Below, one piece after another: positions 1 through 9,200 of a DNA stretch of 19,027 nt. Where the stretch lies: positions 1-19,027 of the forward strand of contig JAIVFJ010000614.1 of the NCBI GenBank assembly GCA_025765615.1. Direction: 5' to 3'. The stretch's first letter is position 1. Each line of letters starts with the position of its first letter. Below the pieces are notes generated by a model. It saw nothing but the letters and a program-made list of their open reading frames with translations. It had not been told where the DNA came from and made no database searches. Source of the DNA: Zopfochytrium polystomum (lineage: Eukaryota; Chytridiomycota; Chytridiomycetes; Chytridiales; Chytridiaceae). The translations under genes were made by a program, and so were the position numbers.

Positions 1-311
1 GGTTTGTTGATTCGAGGTGCCACCAAAGGTTAAGACCAAATGCGCATAAGATACAATGGGAAACTCTTGCTTGGAATGGGGAGTGCCGTCAAAGACGCGG
101 AGACTGGGGGGTTGGGGAGAGGGCAGGCCGTTTCTTTCGCCTGCGCAGCCATACGTAGAGTCCCGGTCGCTACAGACGAAACGATTCGAAACCATAAAGG
201 CCGCTGCCGCTCGCCGCCATTAAAAAAAAAAAAAAAAAAAGGAGAAAAGCGCAAACAAATGGACAGCTGGCCCCAAGCACAAAAAAGAGCATCTCATATC
301 ACTCGCTCTCA
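1..311. other. 3' flank of the membrane-protein gene; no gene seen
   Basis: This is the downstream flank of the minus-strand gene that stops at 312. The only clear structure is the A19 run at 222-240, which is a T run in the sense of the gene. Open frames crossing this stretch on the plus strand have no recognisable content. No AATAAA is visible in the minus-strand sense. Confidence 0.5.
222..240. repeat. A19 homopolymer
   Basis: An uninterrupted run of 19 A lies about 70 bases downstream of the stop codon of the gene ending at 312. In the sense of that gene it is oligo-T. It could be part of a terminator or polyadenylation context, but nothing else supports that. Confidence 0.9.
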
Positions 312-1795
312 TCACAGATCGATCCCCTCTCGCTTCGCCTGCGCCACAACCTTCGTCAGCGTCTCGCCGTCCGCCGCCGCCACCGTCTTCAGCACGTACC
401 CAGACACGCCAGGGCCCTGTCCCCACTGCGCCGCCACCGGCCTCGGCACCGCCGCGTGGCCGTAACGGTTCCGCAGCGCCGCCCACGTCCACCCGGCCTC
501 CATCCCCGCCTCGTCCCCGGCCCCGGCGTACACAAGGTTCTCGCACCACCCGCGGCCACAGCACCACCACCGCCAGCGCGACCCACCAGCACCCCGCCCA
601 GCGCGCCGAGGATCGGAAAAGGCGCGTCGACGAGGTTGCCAGAGTACTCGACGTAATCGTACGCGCCGCCTGTTGCGGGTCCGGCGAGCCACGCGTCTGC
701 GTCGAGCGTCAGGTGGTCGGGTACCGTCCCCCCCGTCAACCTTAACGGCCCGAACACGTACGACGCGGTCACTTTGGCGCGCAGCGTCACCGCCGCGGCG
801 CTGAAGGCTGCGACTTTGCTGCCCAGCGTGCCGGAGCAGGTACTCGACAACAGCTGCCACACCGTCTCGTTCGCCACCAGCGCGGCCGGGTTGATCGTCA
901 GCGTGTACGACCCAAAGTCGGCCACGTCCTGCGTCACCACCGCCAGCTGATTGAACACCCTGCTGCCGCTGCGCTGGATGCAGAGGCTCTTGGAGATGTC
1001 GGTCGTGCTGGGCAGCGCCTCGACCGCGGTGTAGCTGACGTTAACGACGAGCAGGGACAGGTTCATGAACGCGTTTTCGCTCGCGGTCACCGGCGCGACG
1101 TGGACCAGCCCGTACGCGCGGTTGCCCGGCTGCAGGTCTACGGGGATGAACAAGGGCCGAGCTGCGTCGGTGTAGGCGTAGTAGTATGTTGGCCTTTGTC
1201 TTGTACCCGAACCCCACGAGGACCGCCGCGTCAGTCTTGTGCCTGTCGGTGACGGAGAGGTCGCGGATGTTGATGTCCGAGACGAACTTGTACCCCGCGA
1301 TCAGCGTGTTGTTGAGGACGAGGACGTCGGTGAGGTTAAGCGGGGACTGCGGGGTCCTGACGCGGTCGGCGACGGTGGCGGCCCGCGAACCACTCTTTGC
1401 CGGTGGAATCGAAGGGCGGCTGGAAGCCGTCGTAAATGGTTGCGACCATGGTCGGGGAGACGGTCCATTGGGCCGGGACCCCGGCGAGGGCCAGGAGATC
1501 AAAGGTGCGGTTGGCAGGCGTCGTCGTCGTGTTCCAGGTGATGGGGTGGCGGACCGTCGCCGCGATAAAACGTGTCGACGGTGCGGATGGCGCTTAGTAC
1601 GCCGTAGATGCACAGCGCCAGGAGCAGGGCCGGGATGACGGACCTCTCCCGTTGCGGCGGCTGCCCTTGCGGGTACGACGCCGTCTTGCCGTCTCCGGCG
1701 GGGGGCCTTTTCTTGTCCCTCCAGGGGGACGAGCCCGAAAAGCCCAGCCGGATGGCGATGCCGACGGCCGGCATGCGAGCGGCCAGGTAGCTCAT
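312..1795 (-). CDS. Unrecognised two-pass membrane protein, about 492 aa, five frame breaks
   Basis: I do not recognise the family. The chosen start is ATG at 1795-1793 and the stop is TGA at 314-312. A basic N-terminal stretch precedes a hydrophobic helix (IPALLLALCIYGVLSAI, about residues 50-68). A domain of roughly 330 residues follows, with several N-glycosylation sequons (NLT, NNT, NLS, NVS, NET) and few cysteines, so it is probably lumenal or extracellular. A second helix (LGGVLVVALAVVVLW) then leads into a soluble tail of about 75 residues. The second helix appears only after frame correction. The frame changes near 1554, 1382, 1193, 582 and 549, and each change is explained by one extra base in a run of two or three. 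Removing these five bases leaves 1479 bases, 493 whole codons. Seen: helices and sequons. Inferred: topology and corrected frame. No intron is needed. Confidence 0.65.
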
Positions 1796-1881
1796 GGAAA
1801 CGCATTTGGCGATTGCGGACTCTGCGATGGCGACCGCACGGAAAGGAGCGCGGCAAAGAGCCTGCTGTCCAGGTAGACCAT
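1792..1881 (-). CDS. Short upstream ORF overlapping the next start by ATGA
   Basis: This 29-codon minus-strand frame starts with ATG at 1881-1879. Its TGA at 1794-1792 shares the bases ATGA with the chosen start of the membrane-protein gene. It could be an upstream ORF coupled to that gene by termination and reinitiation. It could also be the real N-terminus displaced by two further one-base frame breaks, because breaks of that kind are common here. The sequence alone does not decide. Confidence 0.3.
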   Translation of the reverse strand: MVYLDSRLFAALLSVRSPSQSPQSPNAFP

Positions 1882-2074
1882 TGCGAGTTTGTACCGGGGT
1901 AGAACTTTGCTGCAGTATCAATAATTGGTGAGGGTGATTGTGGGCGAGGAACACTAGAGTTGATAGGAAAAGTGGTTTGGCCTTTGGACAAACGATGGAG
2001 ACGAGATGGTGGGAGAGAAGAACGGAATGGAGAAGATACAGAAGAACCGTCGAGGAGGGAAGACAGACAGACCT

Positions 2075-2087
2075 AGAGAGAGCGAGA

Positions 2088-2128
<41 letters not shown>

Positions 2129-2139
2129 AGAGAGAAGGA

Positions 2140-2170
<31 letters not shown>

Positions 2171-2184
2171 TGTGTGTGGTGTGT

Positions 2185-2217
<33 letters not shown>

Positions 2218-2242
2218 AAGGGAGAGAGTGAGAGAGAGCGAG
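2075..2242. repeat. Compound (GA)n-(GT)n-(GA)n microsatellite
   Basis: About 170 bases consist almost entirely of GA dinucleotides, interrupted by a GT block at about 2170-2202. In the sense of the gene starting at 1795 this reads as CT and CA repeats about 280 to 450 bases upstream of the start codon. It may lie in the promoter or 5' leader. Confidence 0.9.
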
Positions 2243-2360
2243 CCCTCTCTCTCCCTGACCTTTACGCAACTGCGTGACTGAGCGCTCCTTGGCGCGACTT
2301 TGATCAAAACGACGCCTAATTTGTAATTTGGAAACAAAAAGCAGGAACACGAAGTCGTCC

Positions 2361-2383
2361 AAAAAAAAAAAAAAAAAAAAAAA
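2361..2383. repeat. A23 homopolymer
   Basis: A run of 23 A is followed by further A-rich sequence to about 2407. It lies upstream of the gene starting at 1795 and reads as oligo-T in the sense of that gene, the kind of tract that can exclude nucleosomes at promoters. Confidence 0.9.
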
Positions 2384-3340
2384 TACAAGAAAAAAAACAA
2401 AAACACAAAGCTCCGCCGCCGGTCGGCCCGGCCGTTGTGATCCGAGCCGGAGGCGGAGACAGAGTCAGTGCCCGCGACCCGTTGATTGGATCATCTATCT
2501 GCATTGAGGAAAGGGGCCTTGTCTTAGTTTCCTTAATAACAACGACGAAACCCACATGCGCACGCCGCGCATTCAGCAACTCTCCACCGAATCATCCAGC
2601 TTCAAGATTTCACGACGGTGGGGGTTGAAAACACCACCCTCCCGTTTCCTTTTTTTATTTATTTTGGAAGGCGTGTGCTTGCGGGCGTGCTCGGTAGCTT
2701 TTGCTTGTGAGCTTCCAGGGTTACACCGCAAAAAAGTTTTGGTTCAAGGAGCTACGACGACGGCTGGAAGCCCTAACCTCGTTCCGTATCGGGGGCGCCG
2801 CGCTAGACGGGACACGGCAGAAGAGTTGTCAAAAGCACTACTTAACGCGTTTTTTGTTCTTTAGGAACTATTGCATGCGGTCGTGGCAGAGAACAGAAGA
2901 GATGAGATACTCGCGCACGGATTCTTGCTATTGACTTAAAGCACAAGGCCTCCACGAAACAAAAGGGGTCGCCAAACCCAATAAGCAAAACTGGTCCGAT
3001 TTGCTGGGCACCGAAATACTTGCACTCCAAATTCACAGCTATCATCAAAACAATAGAACTGTACGAAGAACTCTACCCGAAAAACAAGAAACATTCTTAC
3101 TTGGTAAACTGGCTTATTTATACGCTCTCTAGACGAATATTTTTCGGGCATTCCCGGCATAGGCCGTGGAAGACTCTTTTTGTTCTCATCTAATGACTTT
3201 CGGCGTGTTTAAAATTTCCCAAAGAACATCCCTCCCCCCTCACCCCCACTTCGCCCTTCTTGGAACCTTCACATCGCTGGGCGGAATGAGGTGAGCGGCG
3301 CCCCAGCCGAGGCTCGCTTTTTACTCTCACAGTCCCACCC

Positions 3341-5407
3341 TCACTCGATTTCGCGCAGCATGTCCTGAAACTCGAGCTCGAAGCATCGCTCCAGCAGGCC
3401 CAGGTCCTTGTACAATTTCGGCACGACGTTGCACGAAAAGTAGACAAGGTCGCAGTACGAAAAGACGATCCACGTGTTGGCCGGGCTCGAGACGACTTTT
3501 TTTTTCGCGCGCGAGTGGGTTTTTTTTTTTTTTTTTTTTTTTTTTGGCGTTCGGCGGGCAAAACAGGTTCCACGTCGGTTAGAGAAAGAGTTAAAAAAAA
3601 AAAAAAAAAGGATTTCTTTCAAACTCACTCGGCACGATCCGCTCCACCTCCACCCCGCACACGGCCAGCGGCGCCTCGGGCCCGCGCAAATTGCTGACCC
3701 CGACCGAGTGCCGCGATGCAAACTGGTACGTCAGCGACGCCAGCACCCCGCGCCCGCTCGTCGCCGCCGTAAAACGCTGCGACGCGATCTGCACCGCCGC
3801 CGCCGCCCCGCCCTTCACGTGGCTCATCCCCGCCCGCGCCGCGCGGATCCGACGCGACGGCGGACCCGCCAGGCCGACGGGGAGCCCGGCGCTGAGGTAC
3901 ACGAAGCGGTTTGTGCAGCCCGCCGACGCCGCCGTCTGGCGACGGCGGCGGGCGAGGGAGGGAGATTGCGCTGCCGGCGCGGACGAGGAGCCGCGGCTGG
4001 TCGGCGGCGAGGTCTGGGACGATGGCCGGGTCCGTGCGGGCGAGGTACCGGCGGTAGGCGCCTGCGAGCAGCGCGAGGACCACGTCGTTGACGGTGGCGC
4101 CGGGGACGGCCGACTTGACGCGTTTGACGGCGGGGAGCGGTAGGGGCCGGGGGTGAAGATGCGGTGGCGGGGTCGAAGCGGGTGAAGAGGTGCGGGGCTT
4201 TGATCGAGGACGGGGTGTCGGCGGTCCAGAGGGCGTGGGTGACTTGCGTTGCGGCGGCGCCGGCGTAGGCTGAGGCGATCGCTAAGGGCTGGGTGGTGTG
4301 GTGGTGGTGGCGCGGCCGTGGTGGTGGTCGTATTGGATGTGCGGCTGTTGCAGGAGGAGGTGTCCGGGGTCGGCAGCGGGCGGCCGGCGAGGTCGGTGCA
4401 GAGGGCGGCGGCGACGAGCACGAGCGACACGCCGTCGCCGAGGCCGTGGTGCATGTCGAGGACGACGGCGTCGGCCCCCGGTGCGTGGACGAGGTACAGG
4501 TGCCACAGCGGGCGCGTCGGATCCCAAAAGTGGTTGAGCAGGGACTCGAGCTTTGCGGTGACGTCCGCCGGGGTGGGGAGGTCGAGCTGCGTGATGTGGT
4601 CCATGAGGGATACTTCGGAGACGGGCAGCTCGGCCCAGGTGATTTCGCCGTTGACCTCGACGGGGAGCGAGCGGAAGCGGGGGTAGCGCGCGACGAGGCG
4701 CGTCAGGATTGTGTCCACGAGGGTCGGGAGCGGGGCAGTTTGTGTTTGAGGTACAGGACGGCGAGGATGTTGGCGGGGGGCACGGTCGTGCCGAAGGCGC
4801 CTTCCGTGAGAATCTGCGATTGGAACTGGGTGGAGAGAGTGAGTGGGTGGGGCGACGTGCGGACCAAGACAGACACAAAAGAAAACACCGAGCGATCCTC
4901 ACCGACATCTTCCTCCTCACCGCCGGCAACCTCGCCTCCACAAACCCGGGCGTCTTCCGCGACACACCCCCTTCACCGCCGTCCCTGGGCGTTCCAACGG
5001 ACAGCTTGGGCCGTAGCACCCGCCGCGGCCCCCGTGCACGAGTACGCGTAGCACCGCAGCGGCTTCTTGAAGGTGGCGGGTGCGCGCGGCGAGTCGCGCG
5101 GGATCGCGGTGCGCTCGCGCGGCGGCGGCGGGTCGATGCCGGCGTGGACAAAGGCACAGAGGAGCGCCGCGGCGAGGAGGTAGGCGGGGAGGTGGAAGAG
5201 GAGGGGGAGGAGTAGGGCGGGCGTCGTCGTCGTTGGCGGCGGCAGGGGAGCCGAATCGGCTACGGTAGCGGCGACGGCAGCGGGGACGGCGACCACAGCG
5301 ACTTGCCACGAGTGGTGGCGAGGGCGGCGGCGGGGGGGCGTCGCGGCGAGCGGGGCATACCGGCCGCGGCGGCGGCGGTACGGCGAGGACTGCTTCGGCA
5401 TCAGCAT
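3341..5407 (-). CDS. WSD1-type O-acyltransferase (WS/DGAT-like), three exons
   Basis: The likely reaction is acyl-CoA-dependent O-acylation of a long-chain alcohol or diacylglycerol, giving wax ester or triacylglycerol. Exons on the minus strand are 5407-4903, 4813-3629 and 3495-3341, with ATG at 5407 and TGA at 3343. After six one-base corrections the protein is about 612 residues, longer than the usual 450 to 500 because of an N-terminal extension of about 170 residues. That extension has a strong hydrophobic segment at about 63-90 (ALLLPLLFHLPAYLLAAALL) and a weaker one at about 33-50. Family motifs in order are ARYPRFRSLP, the catalytic HHGLGDG at about 288-294, GATVNDVVLALLAGAYRRYL, and VSNLRGP at about 538. 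The last exon supplies the C-terminal strands and helix expected of this fold. Frame breaks lie near 4988, 4746, 4727, 4291, 4151 and 3920. A Thr/Pro-rich insert of about 30 residues follows the active-site half. Substrate preference cannot be read from the sequence. Confidence is high for the family and moderate for the exact start. Confidence 0.85.
3520..3545. repeat. T26 homopolymer inside intron
   Basis: A run of 26 T on the plus strand is A26 in the transcript sense. It lies between the branch-point candidate and the 3' splice site of the acyltransferase intron and is complementary to the A17 run at 3593-3609. Confidence 0.9.
3593..3609. repeat. A17 homopolymer inside intron
   Basis: This run of 17 A on the plus strand is T17 in the transcript sense and starts about 20 bases inside the intron. 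It could pair with the other homopolymer of the same intron, leaving a 47-base loop (3546-3592). Confidence 0.9.
4814..4902 (-). other. Intron 1 of the acyltransferase gene (89 nt)
   Basis: The 5' site is GTGAGG at 4902 and the preferred 3' AG is at 4815-4814, in phase 0. A second AG at 4827-4826 would add four residues in the same frame, so alternative use is possible. CTCAC upstream of the AG is a branch-point candidate. Confidence 0.75.
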
Positions 5408-6272
5408 CGACGGATGGTGTCACCTGACTGACGGTGTGTGTGTGTGTGTGTGTGTCTTTTCGTTGGCCTCTGTGATTTTTTCTATTTTTGGAAATTAAAT
5501 AATTGTCCATTACATCACTCTGCAAAGAAGACCAAAGTGGCCTTTCTTGTCGCTCAAAACTGCAAGCAACCGCGTCGCACCCTTCTTCCAACGGCGCGCG
5601 CTGTGGCACACTCAACCGAACAGAAAACCCTCCCATCTTGGCCCAATGCACTCACTGAGCAGTCCCCAGCATTCATCAACGAAAAAAGTAAGTTGAGGCG
5701 AAGGGCGCGCGTCAAAGACCCCCGCATCACTTCACCCCCCAACCTCCACTGAAAAACTTGGTGGCGACTGGCAGAATAGAATGTGATGGTGGAGGTAGCC
5801 AGAAGTGCGTGTTGAGCTTTTGCGTGCTTCTTCTTTTTTTCTCTCTTTCGTTCCAAGTTGGGCTCCACACAGGGAAAAAACAGCGGGTGGTTTCAATCGC
5901 CCGTATCCGTTCCACGAGAAGAAGAAAAGCAAACAACACACACACAGTGAGACGAAGCGAAGAAAGATCAGAGACGCAGTGCAGGAGAAAATAAAGGGAA
6001 TAGAAATCAGGAAAGAAGAGAAAAAGAAGAGAGTGAGGAGTGAAGGACGAGAAAGAGGGAGGAAAGCGGGCTTTTTAAGAAAGAAGGAAAGAGAGGTGTT
6101 CTTGTGGTTCATGCTGGAAACCAATGGATAGGGACAGGGGGGGAGACGTGGAATTCTTATTTTTTTGAAGCTAAATATAGGTTTGCAGAGGGGGCCGTTG
6201 AAAGTCCGTAGTTTCGAAAAGGGTTCTTCAATAAAAAGGGGAAGAGGGGGCAGGGGGGAAGGAAGACAGCTA
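5408..6272. other. Intergenic spacer between calcium pump and acyltransferase
   Basis: This 865-base spacer is presumed to hold the 3' untranslated region of the calcium pump (stop at 6273) and the promoter and leader of the acyltransferase (start at 5407). The part from about 5830 to 6110 is strongly purine-rich on the plus strand, pyrimidine-rich in the gene sense. Apart from the GT repeat just upstream of the acyltransferase start I see no RNA gene or conserved frame. Confidence 0.5.
5434..5455. repeat. (GT)11 repeat, (CA)11 in gene sense
   Basis: A perfect dinucleotide array lies 27 bases upstream of the acyltransferase start codon, so it is probably in the 5' leader. A similar array lies 29 bases upstream of the calcium pump start. 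Confidence 0.9.
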
Positions 6273-9200
6273 TTACTCAGACATGGACGGCCGCGACACA
6301 ATCACGACTGGCGGCGGCGGCAGCGCAAGGTACGTCGCGCCGGCCATCCCCTTCCCCTTCCCGCCGGCGTCCGCGTCGCCGCCGTCGACGCCGCCGACCA
6401 GGAACCCGCCGTCTGCGGCGGAGTCGGCCGACTCGCCGAGCACCTCCGGGTGGAACCCGCGCGCGGCTGCCGCCGAGTCCCCGTACACGGCGCGGGCGAG
6501 CAGGCGGATGCCCGCGCCGATCGGCAGCGACAGCGCGCCGGACGGCGAGGCAGATGGCCCACTCCCGCGCTTCGAGCGGGGGTCGTTTTAAACGCGACGC
6601 CGCCGGCCTGGACAATGACGATCTGCACGACGACGGTCATGACAAAGATGCCGACAAAGTACGAGTTCTGGGTGATGCCCTTGAACACGTTGAGCTTGCT
6701 TCCAATGACCCTGCAGTTGATCTCGTTGAACACTTGGCAGAAGACAAACGTGTTGAAGACCACCGTCTCCGTCACGGGGTCGACGCCGTCAAACAGGTCG
6801 TCGTAGTTGATCCGCCGGTCACGCATGATGCCCGAGTACCCACAGTAGAGCGTTAGGCACGCGACGAGCTGGTACAGTGACTGGCCGAGGATCATGAGCA
6901 GCATGTCGCGCGAGATGAGCGGGTCTGTGCGACGCGACGGAGGTCGGTCTAGCAGGTCGGGCGTCGGTCGGTCCGTCGCGAGCGCGAGCGCGGCAAAGGT
7001 GTCCATGATCAGGTTCACCCAGAGAAGCTGCACGGTCGAGAGGACGGATTCGGGTACTTTGGTCGGGGTGAGGGTTGCGGTGAGGAAGGCGGTGACCATG
7101 GCAAGGAGGACGGCGACCACGTTGACGGTCAGTTGGAATTGGAGGAATTTGCGGACCGAGTCGTACACTGTCCAAGGGAGGGAAGAGTGCCGCGGCAATG
7201 GTGAGTATAAGATGGAGTTGCATGGGACACTGCGATCCAATGCAAAAAAAAAAAAAAAAAAAGAGAGAAACACGATACAAACCTGATCGACCCCACACGA
7301 TCGCTTTTGACAGACTGACCAAAATTGTCATCTAACAAGATAATGTCACTCGCTTCCTTTGCAACCTCCGTCCCGGCGATACCCATACTGAACCCGACGT
7401 CCGCCATCCGCAGCGCGGGCGCATCGTTCGTGCCGTCACCCGTGACCGCCACCGTCTCCCCGAGCTTCTTCAGCCGCTGCACCAGCACCTGCTTGTCTTG
7501 CGGCGACGACCGCGCCAGCACGCGCAAGTGGGGCACCACCCTCGTCCTGCTCCTCCGGCGACAGCGCGCGGAACGCCGGACCCTCCATCACCTGCGGGTA
7601 AGCGGTCGACGCGCCATCCGCCGACGACGAGGCCGGCAGGATGCCGGCCTGCCGCGCGATCGACCGCGCCGTGGCCATATTGTCCCCCGTCACCATCCGC
7701 ACCACGATCCCCGCGCGCGCGCAGTCCGCGATGGCCGCAGGCACCTCGGGGCGCAGCGGGGTCCTCGATGCCCAGCACGCTGGCGAGGATCAAGCCGTGC
7801 GCGTCTGGGTCCGTCGGCTCGCCCTCCGTCGCGTCCGTGTCGTCGCTGCTGTACCCGCCGTTTCCAGGGTGGTCCAGCGTCGCCGCGGATGTGTCGATCG
7901 CGATCGTCAGCGGCGGCGGCTTGCTGTCGCCGTCAGCGCTGCCCGAGATTGTGATGGTCGGCGGGGCTCGCGAGCGGTGGCGGGATCAGGGTGGCTCGGA
8001 TTTGGCGGGGTCTTCGCCGGCCAGTTTGGCGACGCTGCCGCGGAACGGTTTGAAGGCGACGCAGATCGTGCGAAGAGCGGACGAGGCCATGCCCTCGATC
8101 AGTGCTTCCAGCTCGGCGCGGATCTCTGGAGTGATGGGCATTGCCTGTGTGGTTGAAATCGTGAGTGTTTTTGGCGCAAAAAGACGCGCTCGGAGCACGG
8201 GATCAACGCACCTTTCCTTCGTCGTTCAAATACCGATCGCAGCTTTGCAACACAATCTCGGCGGCACCCTTGCAGAAACAGCCAATACTTTTCCCCGCGG
8301 CTCCACCGCTTTCCGCCCACGGTCCCGAGCGTCGGATCGTGCGACGCGCCAAACAGCGCCTGTTCCAGCTTCCCGTCCCGCTCCCGCGACGGCACCTTGA
8401 TGATCGTGCTCATCCGCTTCCGCTCGGACGAAAACGGCAAAACCATCACAACCTCCGACCGCTCCCTGTCCGGCTTGTAGTTTCGCCGCAACCGCTTGTC
8501 CGTGAACTCGAGCAGCGCCACTTCGGTCTTGGACCCGACGAACCGCGCACTGCTGCTACTGCTTTCGGCGGGCGGCGACAGCGCGGCGGTGGTACTCGTC
8601 GAGTTGTTGCGCGTTACGCTCGTGCTGCGGCTGTCCAGCGACTCCCGAAGCGAGTTTCTCCGTGATGTCGGCCACGGAGAAGCCGACGCCGCTCCGTTGG
8701 CGCTGTCGCTGCTGCCGCGCCGCCGTCGCCGCAAGAGCCCAGCGCGAAGACTCGCAGAGACGCGCGCAAGCCACCCGCCGCGCCGCACGCTGCCGCCCGC
8801 CCCTACGTCGTCTTCGCCGTCGCTGCTGCCTTCGTCGTCGGCCAGCGGCGGTGCCGCAACCTCCTCCGCGGTTGTGTTCAGGTTAATGCACCGCGCAACA
8901 TGGTTGACGACAACCTCTGGCAGCCGCGTGCCGGCGATGAAATCTGGCGCGCCACCGCTGCCGTTTGCGAGTTTGACTGGGTCCGAGGAGGCAGCAAAGA
9001 CAGCCTCCGGGGCCACCTGGGTCGTTGGGGTTCCGGCGTTGGTCGGGGTTGGTGGGGCGTTCAGGGAGGGCGTGTACGAGATGGACGAGGCATCGTCCCG
9101 GCTGCGGCGGGATGAACCGGCGCCGGGGACGAGAAGGTGCGTGGCGCTTGCCGATGGGTCGACCCGGCACGAGCAGATTCGTGTCGTTCAGCTCGTTGTG

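Larger units (their letters stand above)
1882..3340. other. Intergenic spacer: repeats, presumed 5' and 3' flanks
   Basis: This 1.46 kb spacer separates the end of the acyltransferase gene (3341) from the membrane-protein gene (1795). It contains a long GA/GT compound repeat, an A23 run, and 2400-3340, which is lower in GC. Small frames of 68 to 102 codons exist on both strands at about 2556-3160. They show no motif, membrane segment or coding-like composition, so I do not call them. An ATAAATAAG on the minus strand near 3113-3121 is a weak polyadenylation-signal candidate for the acyltransferase. Confidence 0.5.
3496..3628 (-). other. Intron 2 of the acyltransferase gene (133 nt)
   Basis: The 5' site is GTGAGT at 3628-3623 and the 3' AG is at 3497-3496. 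Splicing in phase 1 joins the conserved VERIVP segment to the final exon in frame. A CTAAC at 3582-3578 is a good branch-point candidate. In the sense strand the intron contains T17 followed by A26, which could pair into a hairpin around the branch point. Confidence 0.85.

Noticed and set aside
1938..2406. Arg/Glu- and Ser/Leu-repeat frames on both strands
   Set aside because: They are translations of the GA/GT microsatellite and the A23 run.
2735..2755. GGTTCAAGG resembling a tRNA B box
   Set aside because: The conserved CC after it, an A box and a cloverleaf are missing.
2842..3160. Two small minus-strand frames of 68 and 74 codons in the spacer
   Set aside because: No motif, no membrane segment of normal quality and no neighbouring signal distinguishes them from chance in this lower-GC stretch.
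3591..3721. Phe- and Lys-rich frames over the acyltransferase intron
   Set aside because: They translate the T26 and A17 runs; the conserved protein splices over them.
7986..7988. TGA reassigned to an amino acid
   Set aside because: TGA ends the acyltransferase and the membrane protein at sensible C-termini, so reassignment is unlikely; three nearby one-base expansions explain this case.
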